Shown: positions 34,190-42,043 of the stretch, in pieces
Layout: every line of letters starts with the position of its first letter
Numbering within the stretch: position 1 is the stretch's first letter
Assembly (NCBI RefSeq): GCF_014648475.1
Contig: NZ_BMRE01000033.1
Coordinates: 31,769-95,768, forward strand
DNA: 64,000 bases
From: Lentzea flava
Lineage (GTDB): Bacteria > Actinomycetota > Actinomycetes > Mycobacteriales > Pseudonocardiaceae
Direction of reading: 5' to 3'
The notes under the pieces: generated by a model
Databases searched by the model: none
The model's input: only the letters and a program-made list of their open reading frames with translations
Told to the model about the DNA's origin: nothing
Translations under genes and position numbers: made by a program

Positions 34190-34822
34190 TCAGTGCTTGA
34201 TCTTGTCCTTGCTCACGCGGTCGGTCTTGGGGTCGACCACGGCCTGCTCCTTGGTGACGGGTTCCCGTTCCCTCGGGCTGACGGTCGGGTCCATCTCCTC
34301 GATGCGCGGTTCGCGGTCCGGTTCGTCACGAACGCCCCGGAACGCGGCCGAGCGCTGCTGGGGCAGCTCCGGCTCCTCTTCCTCCTCGATCACCTTGCGG
34401 CGCGCGGGCAGCACCGCGAGCAGCAGGCCGAAGAGCGCGAGGCCGAGGTACAGCCAGTTGTCGTTCGTGTTGAGCGCCAACGGGTTGCCGAACTGCGACG
34501 CCGGGTTCCTCGCGAGGATGCCGGTGATCATCAGGCCCCACACGAAGATCGCGGCGCAGCCGACGAACATCAGCCACCCGTACAGCCGGGCGAGGCCCGA
34601 CCCGAGAGCCATGAGCAGACCGAGCACGCCGGCGGCCACGAGCACCAGGTTGTGCAGCGGGTTCACCGAGAACCCGAGCACGAACGAGTGGGTGGCCCAG
34701 TCGCCGACCCCGGTGCGGGAAAAGCCCACGACGCCGAACACGATGAACGCGATGCCGGCCAGTGCGGCCAGCACCTGCACCGGTTGCAGACCGGCGACCT
34801 TGACAGTGACGCGGTGGGTCAT
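34190..34822 (-). CDS. DUF4383 membrane protein
   Basis: About 210 residues. Four membrane helices fill residues 15-145, including VLAALAGIAFIVFGVVGFS and NPLHNLVLVAAGVLGLLMAL. The NPLHNL and NDNWLYLGLALFGLLLA patterns mark DUF4383. The C-terminal 65 residues are charged and low complexity (EEEEEPELPQQ). Related proteins appear in stress regulons of actinobacteria, but the function is unknown. It ends in a clear terminator. Confidence 0.85.
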   Translation of the reverse strand: MTHRVTVKVAGLQPVQVLAALAGIAFIVFGVVGFSRTGVGDWATHSFVLGFSVNPLHNLVLVAAGVLGLLMALGSGLARLYGWLMFVGCAAIFVWGLMITGILARNPASQFGNPLALNTNDNWLYLGLALFGLLLAVLPARRKVIEEEEEPELPQQRSAAFRGVRDEPDREPRIEEMDPTVSPREREPVTKEQAVVDPKTDRVSKDKIKH

Positions 34823-34858
34823 GACGCCCTCCAGGCTCCGTACTTGTCGCCAGGACGG

Positions 34859-35161
34859 CTACCCTGCGTTGACCTCCGTCAAACCGTCCGCCGACACGTC
34901 CGGCATGCCGGTGCGGGCCACGACGACGTTGCGCTTGCCGATGTGCACCACGCGGGCCCTCGCGGGGTTCACGAGCACGGTGATCTCGGCGTTCTGCTCG
35001 TTGTACGCGCGGACCTCGACCTGCGTGCCGCGTGCGGCGGCGGTGCGCAGGGCCGCGGCGAGCGTGTCCAGGTTCCACGGCTTGACGAGCCGGAACTGGA
35101 ACTCGTCGACGTTCAGCACGGCCCAGAGTTCGGTGTCGGTGGGTGGATCGGTCGGGTTCAT
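34859..35161 (-). CDS. hypothetical protein
   Basis: About 100 residues, starting MNPTDPPTDTELWAVLNVDE. It has the regular segment LVKPWNLDTLAAALRTAAAR and a beta-rich tail VVHIGKRNVVVARTGM. No signal peptide, membrane helix or known motif is seen. Its 36-bp distance to the DUF4383 gene suggests co-transcription. I do not recognise it. Confidence 0.6.
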   Translation of the reverse strand: MNPTDPPTDTELWAVLNVDEFQFRLVKPWNLDTLAAALRTAAARGTQVEVRAYNEQNAEITVLVNPARARVVHIGKRNVVVARTGMPDVSADGLTEVNAG

Positions 35162-35232
35162 GGGCAGTCGGTCTCCTCACAGGTGGGCTCCGGGCGCCGC
35201 GCCCACCGCTCGGCGCCCGGAATTCTCGTCAC

Positions 35233-35274
35233 GGCAGTTGGATCAGGGCAGCTGGATCACGGCAGCTGGGTCAC
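35233..35274. repeat. 14-bp tandem repeat, three copies, across a stop codon
   Basis: GGCAGTTGGATCAG, GGCAGCTGGATCAC and GGCAGCTGGGTCAC lie end to end. The stop codon (TCA on the + strand) of the secreted protein at 35257 lies in the middle copy. Each copy carries the same stop-containing sequence in a shifted frame. Confidence 0.8.
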
Positions 35275-35688
35275 GACGTACGAGACCCGGTAGAACGCAC
35301 CGGCTCCGGACACGTCGCGCTGCACCGAGGCGGCGCGGCACGGCACGCGGAACGAGCCGATGACGGTGTCGGCCAGCGCGTCGTCCTCGACGACGGACAC
35401 GACGACGAAACCGCCGGGCGCGATGAACTCCGTGATCTCGTCGGCGTTCCCGAGCTCGGTGGCCTCTCTCGTCTGACCTTCGGTGAAGGTGCGCGTGCCG
35501 GTTCTCTCGTCACCGACCCGCAGGTAGATCTCGTCCGTGGGCGTCTCCTGCAGGTCCAGTGCACGCACTTCGGTGATGCGCAGCTCGCACCCACCGGCCA
35601 TGGCGGCCTGTGCGTGCGACGTTCCCGCGAAACCGGCGGTGATTCCGCCGGCAAGGGACAACACGGCTGCGACTCGCCTGAGGTTCAT
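35257..35688 (-). CDS. secreted hypothetical protein
   Basis: About 143 residues. A Sec signal peptide is clear (RRVAAVLSLAGGITAGFAGT, cleavage near SHAQA, about residue 28). The mature part has CELRITEVRALDLQETPTDE and one more Cys near residue 117 (FRVPCRAAS), so a disulphide is possible. No family is recognised. Its C terminus runs into the 14-bp tandem repeat. Confidence 0.7.
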   Translation of the reverse strand: MNLRRVAAVLSLAGGITAGFAGTSHAQAAMAGGCELRITEVRALDLQETPTDEIYLRVGDERTGTRTFTEGQTREATELGNADEITEFIAPGGFVVVSVVEDDALADTVIGSFRVPCRAASVQRDVSGAGAFYRVSYVVTQLP

Positions 35689-35766
35689 CTCGTTCTCCTT
35701 CAGCAGGGTTTCCGTTGCCCCTCAAGGAGAACTCATGCACGTCCACTCGCACATCTGTCGCATTAC

Positions 35767-37230
35767 CTAGGTTTGGTCGCGAGCTATGCGCGCCGCCTCC
35801 GACCTGTTGCTCGCGCCGAGCTTCGCCAGCACGTGCGAGACGTGCAGCCCCACCGTCCGCACGCTCAGCACCAGCTCCTCGGCGATTTCCTTGTTGGTAC
35901 GGCCCCATCCCAGCAGTTCCAGCACGTCGCGTTCGCGCGGCGTCAACGTCCCGATCCGCGGCTTGTCCTTGTGCAACAACGGGATGCGCTGCCTGCGCGC
36001 CTGCCGGTCGATCATCTTGACCAACGGCAGCGCCTCCAGGCGGCGTGCGGTGCGGTCGGCGTGACGCAACGCTTCCGGTTCGCCACAACGGGTTCGCGCG
36101 TAGGCGGCCTGGTACGGCATCTTCAGGCGATCCCACTCCACCGCGATCTCGTCCCACGAGTCGCGGCCGGCCTCGGCGAAGGCGAGCCTGCGCCACACCT
36201 CGTCCTCCGGCCCCTGCGGCGCAGGGATCCTGGCCAGCAGCTCCTGCTCCGTCGCTTCCGGATCATCGAGCTTGGTCACCCTGCCACCCGCTGACTGCAG
36301 GTCGCGCGCCGCACCGAGACCCGCCGCGCAGAGCCGCAGGACCTCGCCGCCGGTCAACGCCGCCGGCAGGTCCGCGACGGTCTCGCGGCACAGCTCGACG
36401 GCGGCCCGGAACCGGCCTTTCGCCCTGGCCGCAACAGCTCTGGTGTAGGCGGCCTGGGCGGAGAACAGCGCGTCGGGGCCCTCGATGACCTTCTCGGCCT
36501 GTTCGATCAGGTCGTCCGGATCCCGCCCGCGCAACGCCATCGCCTCGGCCTTGCACAGCATGATCCGCGCGGCCTTGTTGCCGGGGACGGCGTCCGGAAC
36601 GTCCAGCGCGTCCAGCTCCTGCCAGCGCCCGAGCGCGAGCAGACTGGTCGAGAGGTTGTAGCGGATCACCGCGCTGAACGTCGGCGCGAGACCTTGGATC
36701 CCCAGGCGTGTCAACGCTTCCTTGCCGATGCGCGCGCTGCGTTCGTGCTGTCCCGAACTGCCCAGCACGAACGTCAGGTTCCCCACGGCCCTGGTGAGCT
36801 CACGGATGCTGCCGCTGCGGTGCGCGGCGGTGCGAGCGTCCTCCAGCGTGGCGGTGCCGCGTTCCACATCGCCGAGGAACGCCTCGCAGACACCCTTGAC
36901 GCTCAACGCGTACGCGCGTATCTCGTCGTCGTCGGTGTCGACCGCCGCAAGCTTCGCGACGGCGTGGGAGTACTCGCCCTGCGACATCAGCCAGCTGGCT
37001 TCGGCGACGGCGATGCGCGCGACCATCTCACCCGTGGCCAATCCCTTGGCCTCCAGCAGGGTTTCGTGCGCCGCGGCCCGGTCGCCCATCACGAACTGGC
37101 AGTCCCACAACAGGTACAGCACCTCGCACCGGTCGCCGGCGCCCAGCAGCGCCTTGCGCAGCTCCAGGGCGGCGTCCTGCGGCCTTCCCTCCCACCGCAA
37201 CGCCTTCGCTCGTTCAAGCGCATCCCGCAC
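35767..37230 (-). CDS. TPR-rich LuxR-type regulator
   Basis: About 487 residues. The C-terminal HTH (about residues 420-485) is a complete LuxR domain with LTPRERDVLELLGWGRTNKE and SVRTVGLHVSHVLAKLGAS. The rest is helical TPR-like repeats (DRAAAHETLLEAKGLATGEM, ALSVKGVCEAFLGDVERGTA and others). Unlike LAL regulators there is no Walker A/B ATPase at the N terminus, so it looks like the C-terminal half of that family. It lies 27 bp downstream of a DUF574-type methyltransferase gene. Confidence 0.85.
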   Translation of the reverse strand: MRDALERAKALRWEGRPQDAALELRKALLGAGDRCEVLYLLWDCQFVMGDRAAAHETLLEAKGLATGEMVARIAVAEASWLMSQGEYSHAVAKLAAVDTDDDEIRAYALSVKGVCEAFLGDVERGTATLEDARTAAHRSGSIRELTRAVGNLTFVLGSSGQHERSARIGKEALTRLGIQGLAPTFSAVIRYNLSTSLLALGRWQELDALDVPDAVPGNKAARIMLCKAEAMALRGRDPDDLIEQAEKVIEGPDALFSAQAAYTRAVAARAKGRFRAAVELCRETVADLPAALTGGEVLRLCAAGLGAARDLQSAGGRVTKLDDPEATEQELLARIPAPQGPEDEVWRRLAFAEAGRDSWDEIAVEWDRLKMPYQAAYARTRCGEPEALRHADRTARRLEALPLVKMIDRQARRQRIPLLHKDKPRIGTLTPRERDVLELLGWGRTNKEIAEELVLSVRTVGLHVSHVLAKLGASNRSEAARIARDQT

Positions 37231-37257
37231 GTTCCCTTAGGAGGTGCGACGGGACGT

Positions 37258-37923
37258 CTAGATACGACCCGGCTTGCGCCCGATGCCCGCGTACGCGCCC
37301 GGAACGACGCACGGCGCCTCGATCGACAGCCCTTCCATGAGCTGCTCGACCGGAGCCGGATGCGACACCACCAGGAACCCTCCCGCCGGCAGCGCGTGCC
37401 GGTACCGGCGCACCACCCGCCCTGGCCCGGTGGCGTCGTCGACGTATCTCAGGACGTCGACCATCAACACCGCGTAGGGCTCGCGGAGGTCGAGATGGGA
37501 CACCACGCCCGGATGCCTCAGCACCTGCTCGGGACGGCGCAGGTCGGCCTCGATCGCGCACGCCCGCGGCTCACCCCGCAGCAGCCCGCGCGCGAACGCC
37601 ACGGTCACCGGGTCGGAGTCCACGTAGACGACGCGGGCGTCCGGCAACGTCTGGTGCGTCGCACCGCACGTCGGGATGCCCGCACCGAGGTCGAGGAACT
37701 GCCGCACGCCCGCCGCCCAGCAGTGGCGGACGGCGTGCCGGAGGAACACCCGGTGCGCTCGCGTCACGAGCGGCAGCTCCGGGTCGATCCGGACTGCCTG
37801 CTTGGCGAACGCCCGGTCGGCGGCGTAGTTGTGCGCGCCGCCCAGGTAGAAGTCGTGGATCCGTGCGGCGTTCGGCCGACGTACGTCGACCTCGTAGCGT
37901 GCGAAGGCGGGGACCGCAGCCAT
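37258..37923 (-). CDS. SAM-dependent methyltransferase, DUF574 (Methyltransf_19) family
   Basis: About 221 residues. The family signature RRPNAARIHDFYLGGAHNYA (about residues 15-34) is followed by FLDLGAGIPTCGATH and VVYVDSDPVTVAFA, which bind S-adenosylmethionine. These enzymes are abundant in actinomycetes and mostly uncharacterised. ATG 37923 is preferred to a start about 30 codons earlier, which lacks homology. It is co-directional with the LuxR gene. Confidence 0.9.
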   Translation of the reverse strand: MAAVPAFARYEVDVRRPNAARIHDFYLGGAHNYAADRAFAKQAVRIDPELPLVTRAHRVFLRHAVRHCWAAGVRQFLDLGAGIPTCGATHQTLPDARVVYVDSDPVTVAFARGLLRGEPRACAIEADLRRPEQVLRHPGVVSHLDLREPYAVLMVDVLRYVDDATGPGRVVRRYRHALPAGGFLVVSHPAPVEQLMEGLSIEAPCVVPGAYAGIGRKPGRI

Positions 37924-37999
37924 TCGCAGAGCGTAACTGGCGCCTAGACCATTCGGGCGAAGTTTTGGAAAGATTCTTTGGGCCCGTCTGAGGCGAGCG

Positions 38000-38028
38000 G
38001 GCCCGGTCCACCCCACAGAGACCGGGCC
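38000..38028 (-). terminator. hairpin downstream of tRNA-Glu
   Basis: GGCCCGGTC and GACCGGGCC form a 9-bp stem with an 11-base loop, starting three bases past the tRNA 3' end. It would terminate the tRNA transcript. Confidence 0.75.
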
Positions 38029-38031
38029 ACG

Positions 38032-38103
38032 TAGCGCGTACGGGGATCGAACCCGTGTTTCCGGATTGAGAGTCCAGCGTCCTGACCACTAGACGAACAC
38101 GCC
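38032..38103 (-). tRNA. tRNA-Glu (anticodon CTC)
   Basis: The minus strand folds as a 72-nt cloverleaf. It has a 7-bp acceptor stem with G-T pairs, a D arm with GTCTAGTGGTCAGGAC, an anticodon stem CTGGA/TCCGG with loop CTCTCAA, and a T arm ACGGG-TTCGATC-CCCGT. The anticodon CTC reads GAG (Glu). CCA is not encoded. Confidence 0.93.
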
Positions 38104-38108
38104 AGGAA

Positions 38109-38132
38109 CGAGCATTGGTACACAAATGCTCG
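38109..38132. promoter_or_regulatory. inverted repeat upstream of tRNA-Glu
   Basis: CGAGCATT and AATGCTCG form a perfect 8-bp inverted repeat with an 8-base spacer in an AT-rich patch five bases from the tRNA 5' end. It may be an operator or simple processing signal. The region to 38248 shows no gene. Confidence 0.4.
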
Positions 38133-38248
38133 AAAGTAATTAGAAGAAAGAGTACCAGCAGGTCACAGCTTCGAGGGCGCTCCGGCCCATTCATCTGCAG
38201 CAATCATGGAACAATGATGACCGAGGGGCCGCGCACGTCGCAAAGGAA

Positions 38249-39607
38249 TTAATCGAGCCACGTCAGCGCGAGCCACAGCGAGGCCCGCGCGTCGGCCGTA
38301 CCAAGATCACGACCGAGCAGACGTTCGACGTGTGAGATTCGGTGCCGAACGCTGTTGCGGTGCACGCCGAGCACCGCCGCCGCCCGGTCCCAGCTGCCGT
38401 GCTGCCCCAGCCAGACCCGCAGGGTCTCGACCAGCTCGGGGCGGCCCAGGAGGGCGGCCAGCTCGCGGCGGGCGAAGGCGCGGGCCGCGACGGGGTCGAC
38501 GAGGGAGGACAGGTCGGAGGCCGGGAGGGCCGGGGCGCCGGTGGCTTTGGCGCGGGCCAGCAACGCTGTCGCCTCAGCTGCCGCATCCTCGACCGCGGAG
38601 ATGGGGGCGGGGGCGGAGGCGGGTTCGGCGAATGGTGACGAGACCCCGACCGGGCCGGAAACCTCGAAGGCCGCGGGCACCAGCGCCAGAAACCCGTCCC
38701 CCTCCTTCGACACCAGCGGCCCGTATCTCTGCGCCAGCACGTCGTAGTCCGCCCGCGACTCCCCCGCCACCACCCGGTAGGGCCCCGGCCCGAGCACGCC
38801 CGTCACGTCAGCCACCTGCGAGCGCAACAACGCCGACGCCGCGACCCGAGCGATCTGGCCGCGTTCGCTCTCCACGTCCCGGCGCAGCAGGCCGAGCAAC
38901 GCGAGCGCGACCGCGACGACGGCCCGTTCGGCTGGCGAGAGCGCGGTGTCGCGGCGCACCACGAGGACCGCGGACTCGACCGGGTCGAGCGTCACGTGGT
39001 CCTCACCCACTTGGGTCGAAGCCGAACGAGGTCCGGTGCCCGACGCAACGCGTGCCACGAGAGAGGCGAGCTCGTCAGGCGCGGAGGTGGGGTCGACGAG
39101 ATCGGCGCGGCAGTTCAGGACGACGGCGAGCGTGGTCAACACCGACTCGACGGGACGGACGCGGGTCGCCGCGCGGGTCAGAGCGCGCTGGCTGTCCGCG
39201 AGCATCCGCTGCTCCCGCACGGCGATCTCCGCCAGCAGCGCGCCGAGGGCCTGCGACACCGCGAGGAACGGCGTCGACGGCGGCACCTCCAGCAACGGCA
39301 TCCCCTGCGCCGCACAGGCTTCCACCAGTGACGACGGCACCGTCGGGAACTCCGGCTCGACGCCGAACCCGATCGCGGAGACGCCCTTGGACACCAGTCC
39401 GGCGACGTACGCGGGCACGTCGGACGGGAACCGCACGCCTGCCGTGAGCAGCAGCTCCTCACCGACCAGGTAGGGCGACGGGTCCGCCAGCTCGGACACG
39501 TGCGCCCAGCGGATCGGCCGGTCCAGCGCGTCGGTTCCACACAGGACGGTCAGCCCGAGATCGACTCGCGCGACGAGATCCCGCAGTGGGACGGTTTGCA
39601 CAACCAT
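38249..39607 (-). CDS. PucR family transcriptional regulator
   Basis: About 452 residues. The N-terminal PucR sensor domain begins VPLRDLVARVDLGLTVLCGT. The C-terminal HTH_30 domain is plain (ETLRVWLGQHGSWDRAAAVL, then HRNSVRHRISHVERLLG). PucR proteins usually activate purine or amine catabolism genes. ATG 39607 lies inside a 7-bp inverted repeat (39597-39624) that could be its own operator. It is divergent from the symporter-ureohydrolase operon and is its likely regulator. Confidence 0.92.
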   Translation of the reverse strand: MVVQTVPLRDLVARVDLGLTVLCGTDALDRPIRWAHVSELADPSPYLVGEELLLTAGVRFPSDVPAYVAGLVSKGVSAIGFGVEPEFPTVPSSLVEACAAQGMPLLEVPPSTPFLAVSQALGALLAEIAVREQRMLADSQRALTRAATRVRPVESVLTTLAVVLNCRADLVDPTSAPDELASLVARVASGTGPRSASTQVGEDHVTLDPVESAVLVVRRDTALSPAERAVVAVALALLGLLRRDVESERGQIARVAASALLRSQVADVTGVLGPGPYRVVAGESRADYDVLAQRYGPLVSKEGDGFLALVPAAFEVSGPVGVSSPFAEPASAPAPISAVEDAAAEATALLARAKATGAPALPASDLSSLVDPVAARAFARRELAALLGRPELVETLRVWLGQHGSWDRAAAVLGVHRNSVRHRISHVERLLGRDLGTADARASLWLALTWLD

Positions 39608-39624
39608 GGTCGGACGATTGTGCA
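39597..39624. promoter_or_regulatory. candidate PucR operator
   Basis: TGCACAA and TTGTGCA form a perfect inverted repeat with a 14-base spacer. It covers the pucR start codon and points towards the divergent symporter operon 66 bp away. Confidence 0.55.
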
Positions 39625-39689
39625 GAACAACCACTTACCTGCGCCAGTGGCCGTTCCTACTGTGACCTGCAACCCAAGGAGGTCCAACA

Positions 39690-41108
39690 GTGGCTCTCGA
39701 CTACGCGGTGATCGCCGCCTACGTGCTCGGCATGATCGGCATGGGCTGGTGGGGCATGCGCCGCGCCACCAGCAAGAGCGAGTACCTGGTCGCTGGACGC
39801 AGGCTCGGTTTCGGCATGTACTCCGGCACCATGTCGGCCGTCGTGCTCGGCGGCGCGTCGACCATCGGCGGTGTCGGGCTCGGCTACAAGTTCGGCATCT
39901 CCGGCGCCTGGATGGTGTTCGCGATCGGCCTCGGCATCCTGCTGCTGTCGGCGTTGTTCGCGCGCAGGATCGTCCGGCTCAAGGTCTACACCGTCTCGCA
40001 GATGCTCGATCTGCGGTACGGCGGCAACTCGTCGACGGTGTCCGGCGCGGTGATGTGGGCGTACACGCTGATGCTGACCGTCACGTCGACGATCGCCTAC
40101 TCGACCATCTTCAACGTCCTCTTCGGACTGCCCAAGTCCGTCGGCGTGATCATCGGCGGCAGCATCGTGGTGCTGTACAGCGTTCTCGGCGGCATGTGGT
40201 CGATCACGCTGACCGACATCGTGCAGTTCGTCGTGAAGACCATCGGCATCCTGTTCCTGCTGCTGCCGATCTCGCTCTACGCGGCGGGCGGCATCGACGG
40301 CATCCAGGCTCGGCTCAACGACCCGGCGATGTTCGACGTCGGCAACATCGGCACCAGCACGATCATCACGTTCCTGCTGATCTACGTGTTCGGCCTGCTG
40401 ATCGGCCAGGACATCTGGCAGCGCGTGTTCACCGCGAAGTCGCCGCAGGTCGCGACCTGGGGCGGGATCACCTCCGGCCTGTACTGCCTCGTCTACGCGG
40501 TCGCCGGCGCGTTGATCGGCACGGCGGGCAAGGCGCTGTACCCGGACATCGCCAACAAGGACGAGGCGTTCGCGACGATCGTGGAAGGCCTGCTGCCGAC
40601 CGGTGTGCGCGGGCTCGTGCTCGCCGCCGCCCTGGCCGCGATGATGTCGACGTCCTCCGGCGCTCTGATCGCGTGCGCGACCGTTGCCGCCAACGACATC
40701 TGGAAGCGCAAGACCGACGTCCACTCCAACCGGATGTTCACGCTGGTGCTCGGCGTGATCGCGATCGGCATCGCGGTGGCGTTGAACGACGTCGTGGCCG
40801 CGCTGACGGTGGCCTACAACATCCTCGTCGGCGGGCTGCTGGTCGCGATCATCGGCGGGCTGGTGTGGAAGCGCGGCACGAGGGTCGGCGCGATGGCGTC
40901 CATGGCGGTCGGTGCGCTGACGGCGATCGCGTTCATGGTGATCGACGGCGTGCTGGCCGACTCCCCGATCTACTACAGCCTGGGCGCGTCCCTCGTGACC
41001 TACGTGGTGGTGAGCCTGGCGACGCCGCCGACCTCGGCCGAGGTGCTGGCGGCGTGGGACCGCCGGGTGGCAGGGCAGGCGGAAGAAGAGGAACTGGTGA
41101 ACGCATGA
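39690..41108 (+). CDS. sodium:solute symporter family transporter
   Basis: About 472 residues with about 13 membrane helices. The SSS family pattern is visible: EYLVAGRRLGFGMYSGTMSA, GLGYKFGISGAWM and LAAALAAMMSTSSGALIA. It would import an organic solute with Na+. The gene order suggests a guanidino or amine compound; in Pseudomonas a transporter is likewise linked to guanidinobutyrate use. It starts at GTG 39690 with AGGAGG upstream and overlaps the ureohydrolase gene by four bases (ATGA). Confidence 0.9.
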   Translation: MALDYAVIAAYVLGMIGMGWWGMRRATSKSEYLVAGRRLGFGMYSGTMSAVVLGGASTIGGVGLGYKFGISGAWMVFAIGLGILLLSALFARRIVRLKVYTVSQMLDLRYGGNSSTVSGAVMWAYTLMLTVTSTIAYSTIFNVLFGLPKSVGVIIGGSIVVLYSVLGGMWSITLTDIVQFVVKTIGILFLLLPISLYAAGGIDGIQARLNDPAMFDVGNIGTSTIITFLLIYVFGLLIGQDIWQRVFTAKSPQVATWGGITSGLYCLVYAVAGALIGTAGKALYPDIANKDEAFATIVEGLLPTGVRGLVLAAALAAMMSTSSGALIACATVAANDIWKRKTDVHSNRMFTLVLGVIAIGIAVALNDVVAALTVAYNILVGGLLVAIIGGLVWKRGTRVGAMASMAVGALTAIAFMVIDGVLADSPIYYSLGASLVTYVVVSLATPPTSAEVLAAWDRRVAGQAEEEELVNA

Positions 41109-42043
41109 TCGGCCCCGTCGACTCCTCCCGGGTCCCGCGCTACGCGGGACCGGCGACCTTCGCCCGGCTGCCGCGCCTCGACCAGGTGGCGCACGCGGAC
41201 GTCGCGGTGGTGGGAGTCCCGTTCGACACCGGAGTCTCCTACCGGCCGGGAGCGCGGTTCGCGCCCTCGGCCGTGCGGGAGGCGTCCCGGTTGCTGCGGC
41301 CCTACAACCCCGGTCTGGACGTGTCGCCGTTCGAACGCGTCCAGGTCGCGGACGGCGGGGACGTCGCGGTGAACCCGTTCCACATCGGCGAGGCGATCGA
41401 GACGATCGAACAGGCCGCCTCCCAGCTGCAGGCCGACGGGACGAAGCTGGTGACGATCGGCGGTGACCACACGATCGCGCTGCCGTTGCTGCGGGCGGTG
41501 TCGCGGATCCACGGGCCGGTGGCGCTGCTGCACTTCGACGCGCACCTCGACACGTGGGACACGTACTTCGGCGAGCCGTACACGCACGGGACGCCGTTCC
41601 GGCGCGCGGTCGAGGACGGGATCCTCGACACCGAGGCGATCTCGCACGTCGGCACGCGGGGACCGTTGTACGGCAAGAAGGATCTCGAGGACGACCGGCG
41701 GCTCGGGTTCGGCATCGTGACGTCGTCGGACGTGATGCGGCGCGGGGTCGACGAGACCGTCGACGCGTTGCGGCAGCGGATCGGGTCACGGCCGTTGTAC
41801 GTGTCGATCGACATCGACGTGCTGGATCCGGCACACGCGCCGGGGACCGGGACGCCTGAGGCCGGTGGGATGACCTCGCGGGAGCTGCTGGAGATCGTTC
41901 GCGGGCTGCGGGGGCTGAACCTGGTGGGGGCGGACGTCGTCGAGGTGGCGCCTGCCTACGACCACGCGGACATCACGTCGGTGGCGGCGTCCCACCTCGC
42001 GTACGACCTGGTGAGCCTGCTGGCGCTCAAGGAGGGGCTGTGA
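41105..42043 (+). CDS. ureohydrolase, agmatinase / guanidinobutyrase family
   Basis: About 312 residues. The binuclear manganese motifs are all present: GGDHTIALP, FDAHLDTWD (about residues 147-155) and SIDIDVLDPAHAPGTGTPE. It hydrolyses a guanidino group to urea and an amine. General annotation would call it agmatinase (SpeB). The neighbouring ThDP and aldehyde dehydrogenase genes make 4-guanidinobutyrate to GABA more likely (a GbuA-type role). That choice is inference. Both gene ends overlap their neighbours by four bases. Confidence 0.88.
   Translation: MIGPVDSSRVPRYAGPATFARLPRLDQVAHADVAVVGVPFDTGVSYRPGARFAPSAVREASRLLRPYNPGLDVSPFERVQVADGGDVAVNPFHIGEAIETIEQAASQLQADGTKLVTIGGDHTIALPLLRAVSRIHGPVALLHFDAHLDTWDTYFGEPYTHGTPFRRAVEDGILDTEAISHVGTRGPLYGKKDLEDDRRLGFGIVTSSDVMRRGVDETVDALRQRIGSRPLYVSIDIDVLDPAHAPGTGTPEAGGMTSRELLEIVRGLRGLNLVGADVVEVAPAYDHADITSVAASHLAYDLVSLLALKEGL

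Noticed and set aside
39657..41834. Long minus-strand open frame opposite the symporter and ureohydrolase
   Set aside because: The plus strand has complete family motifs; this frame is rich in Arg, Ala and His with no domain.
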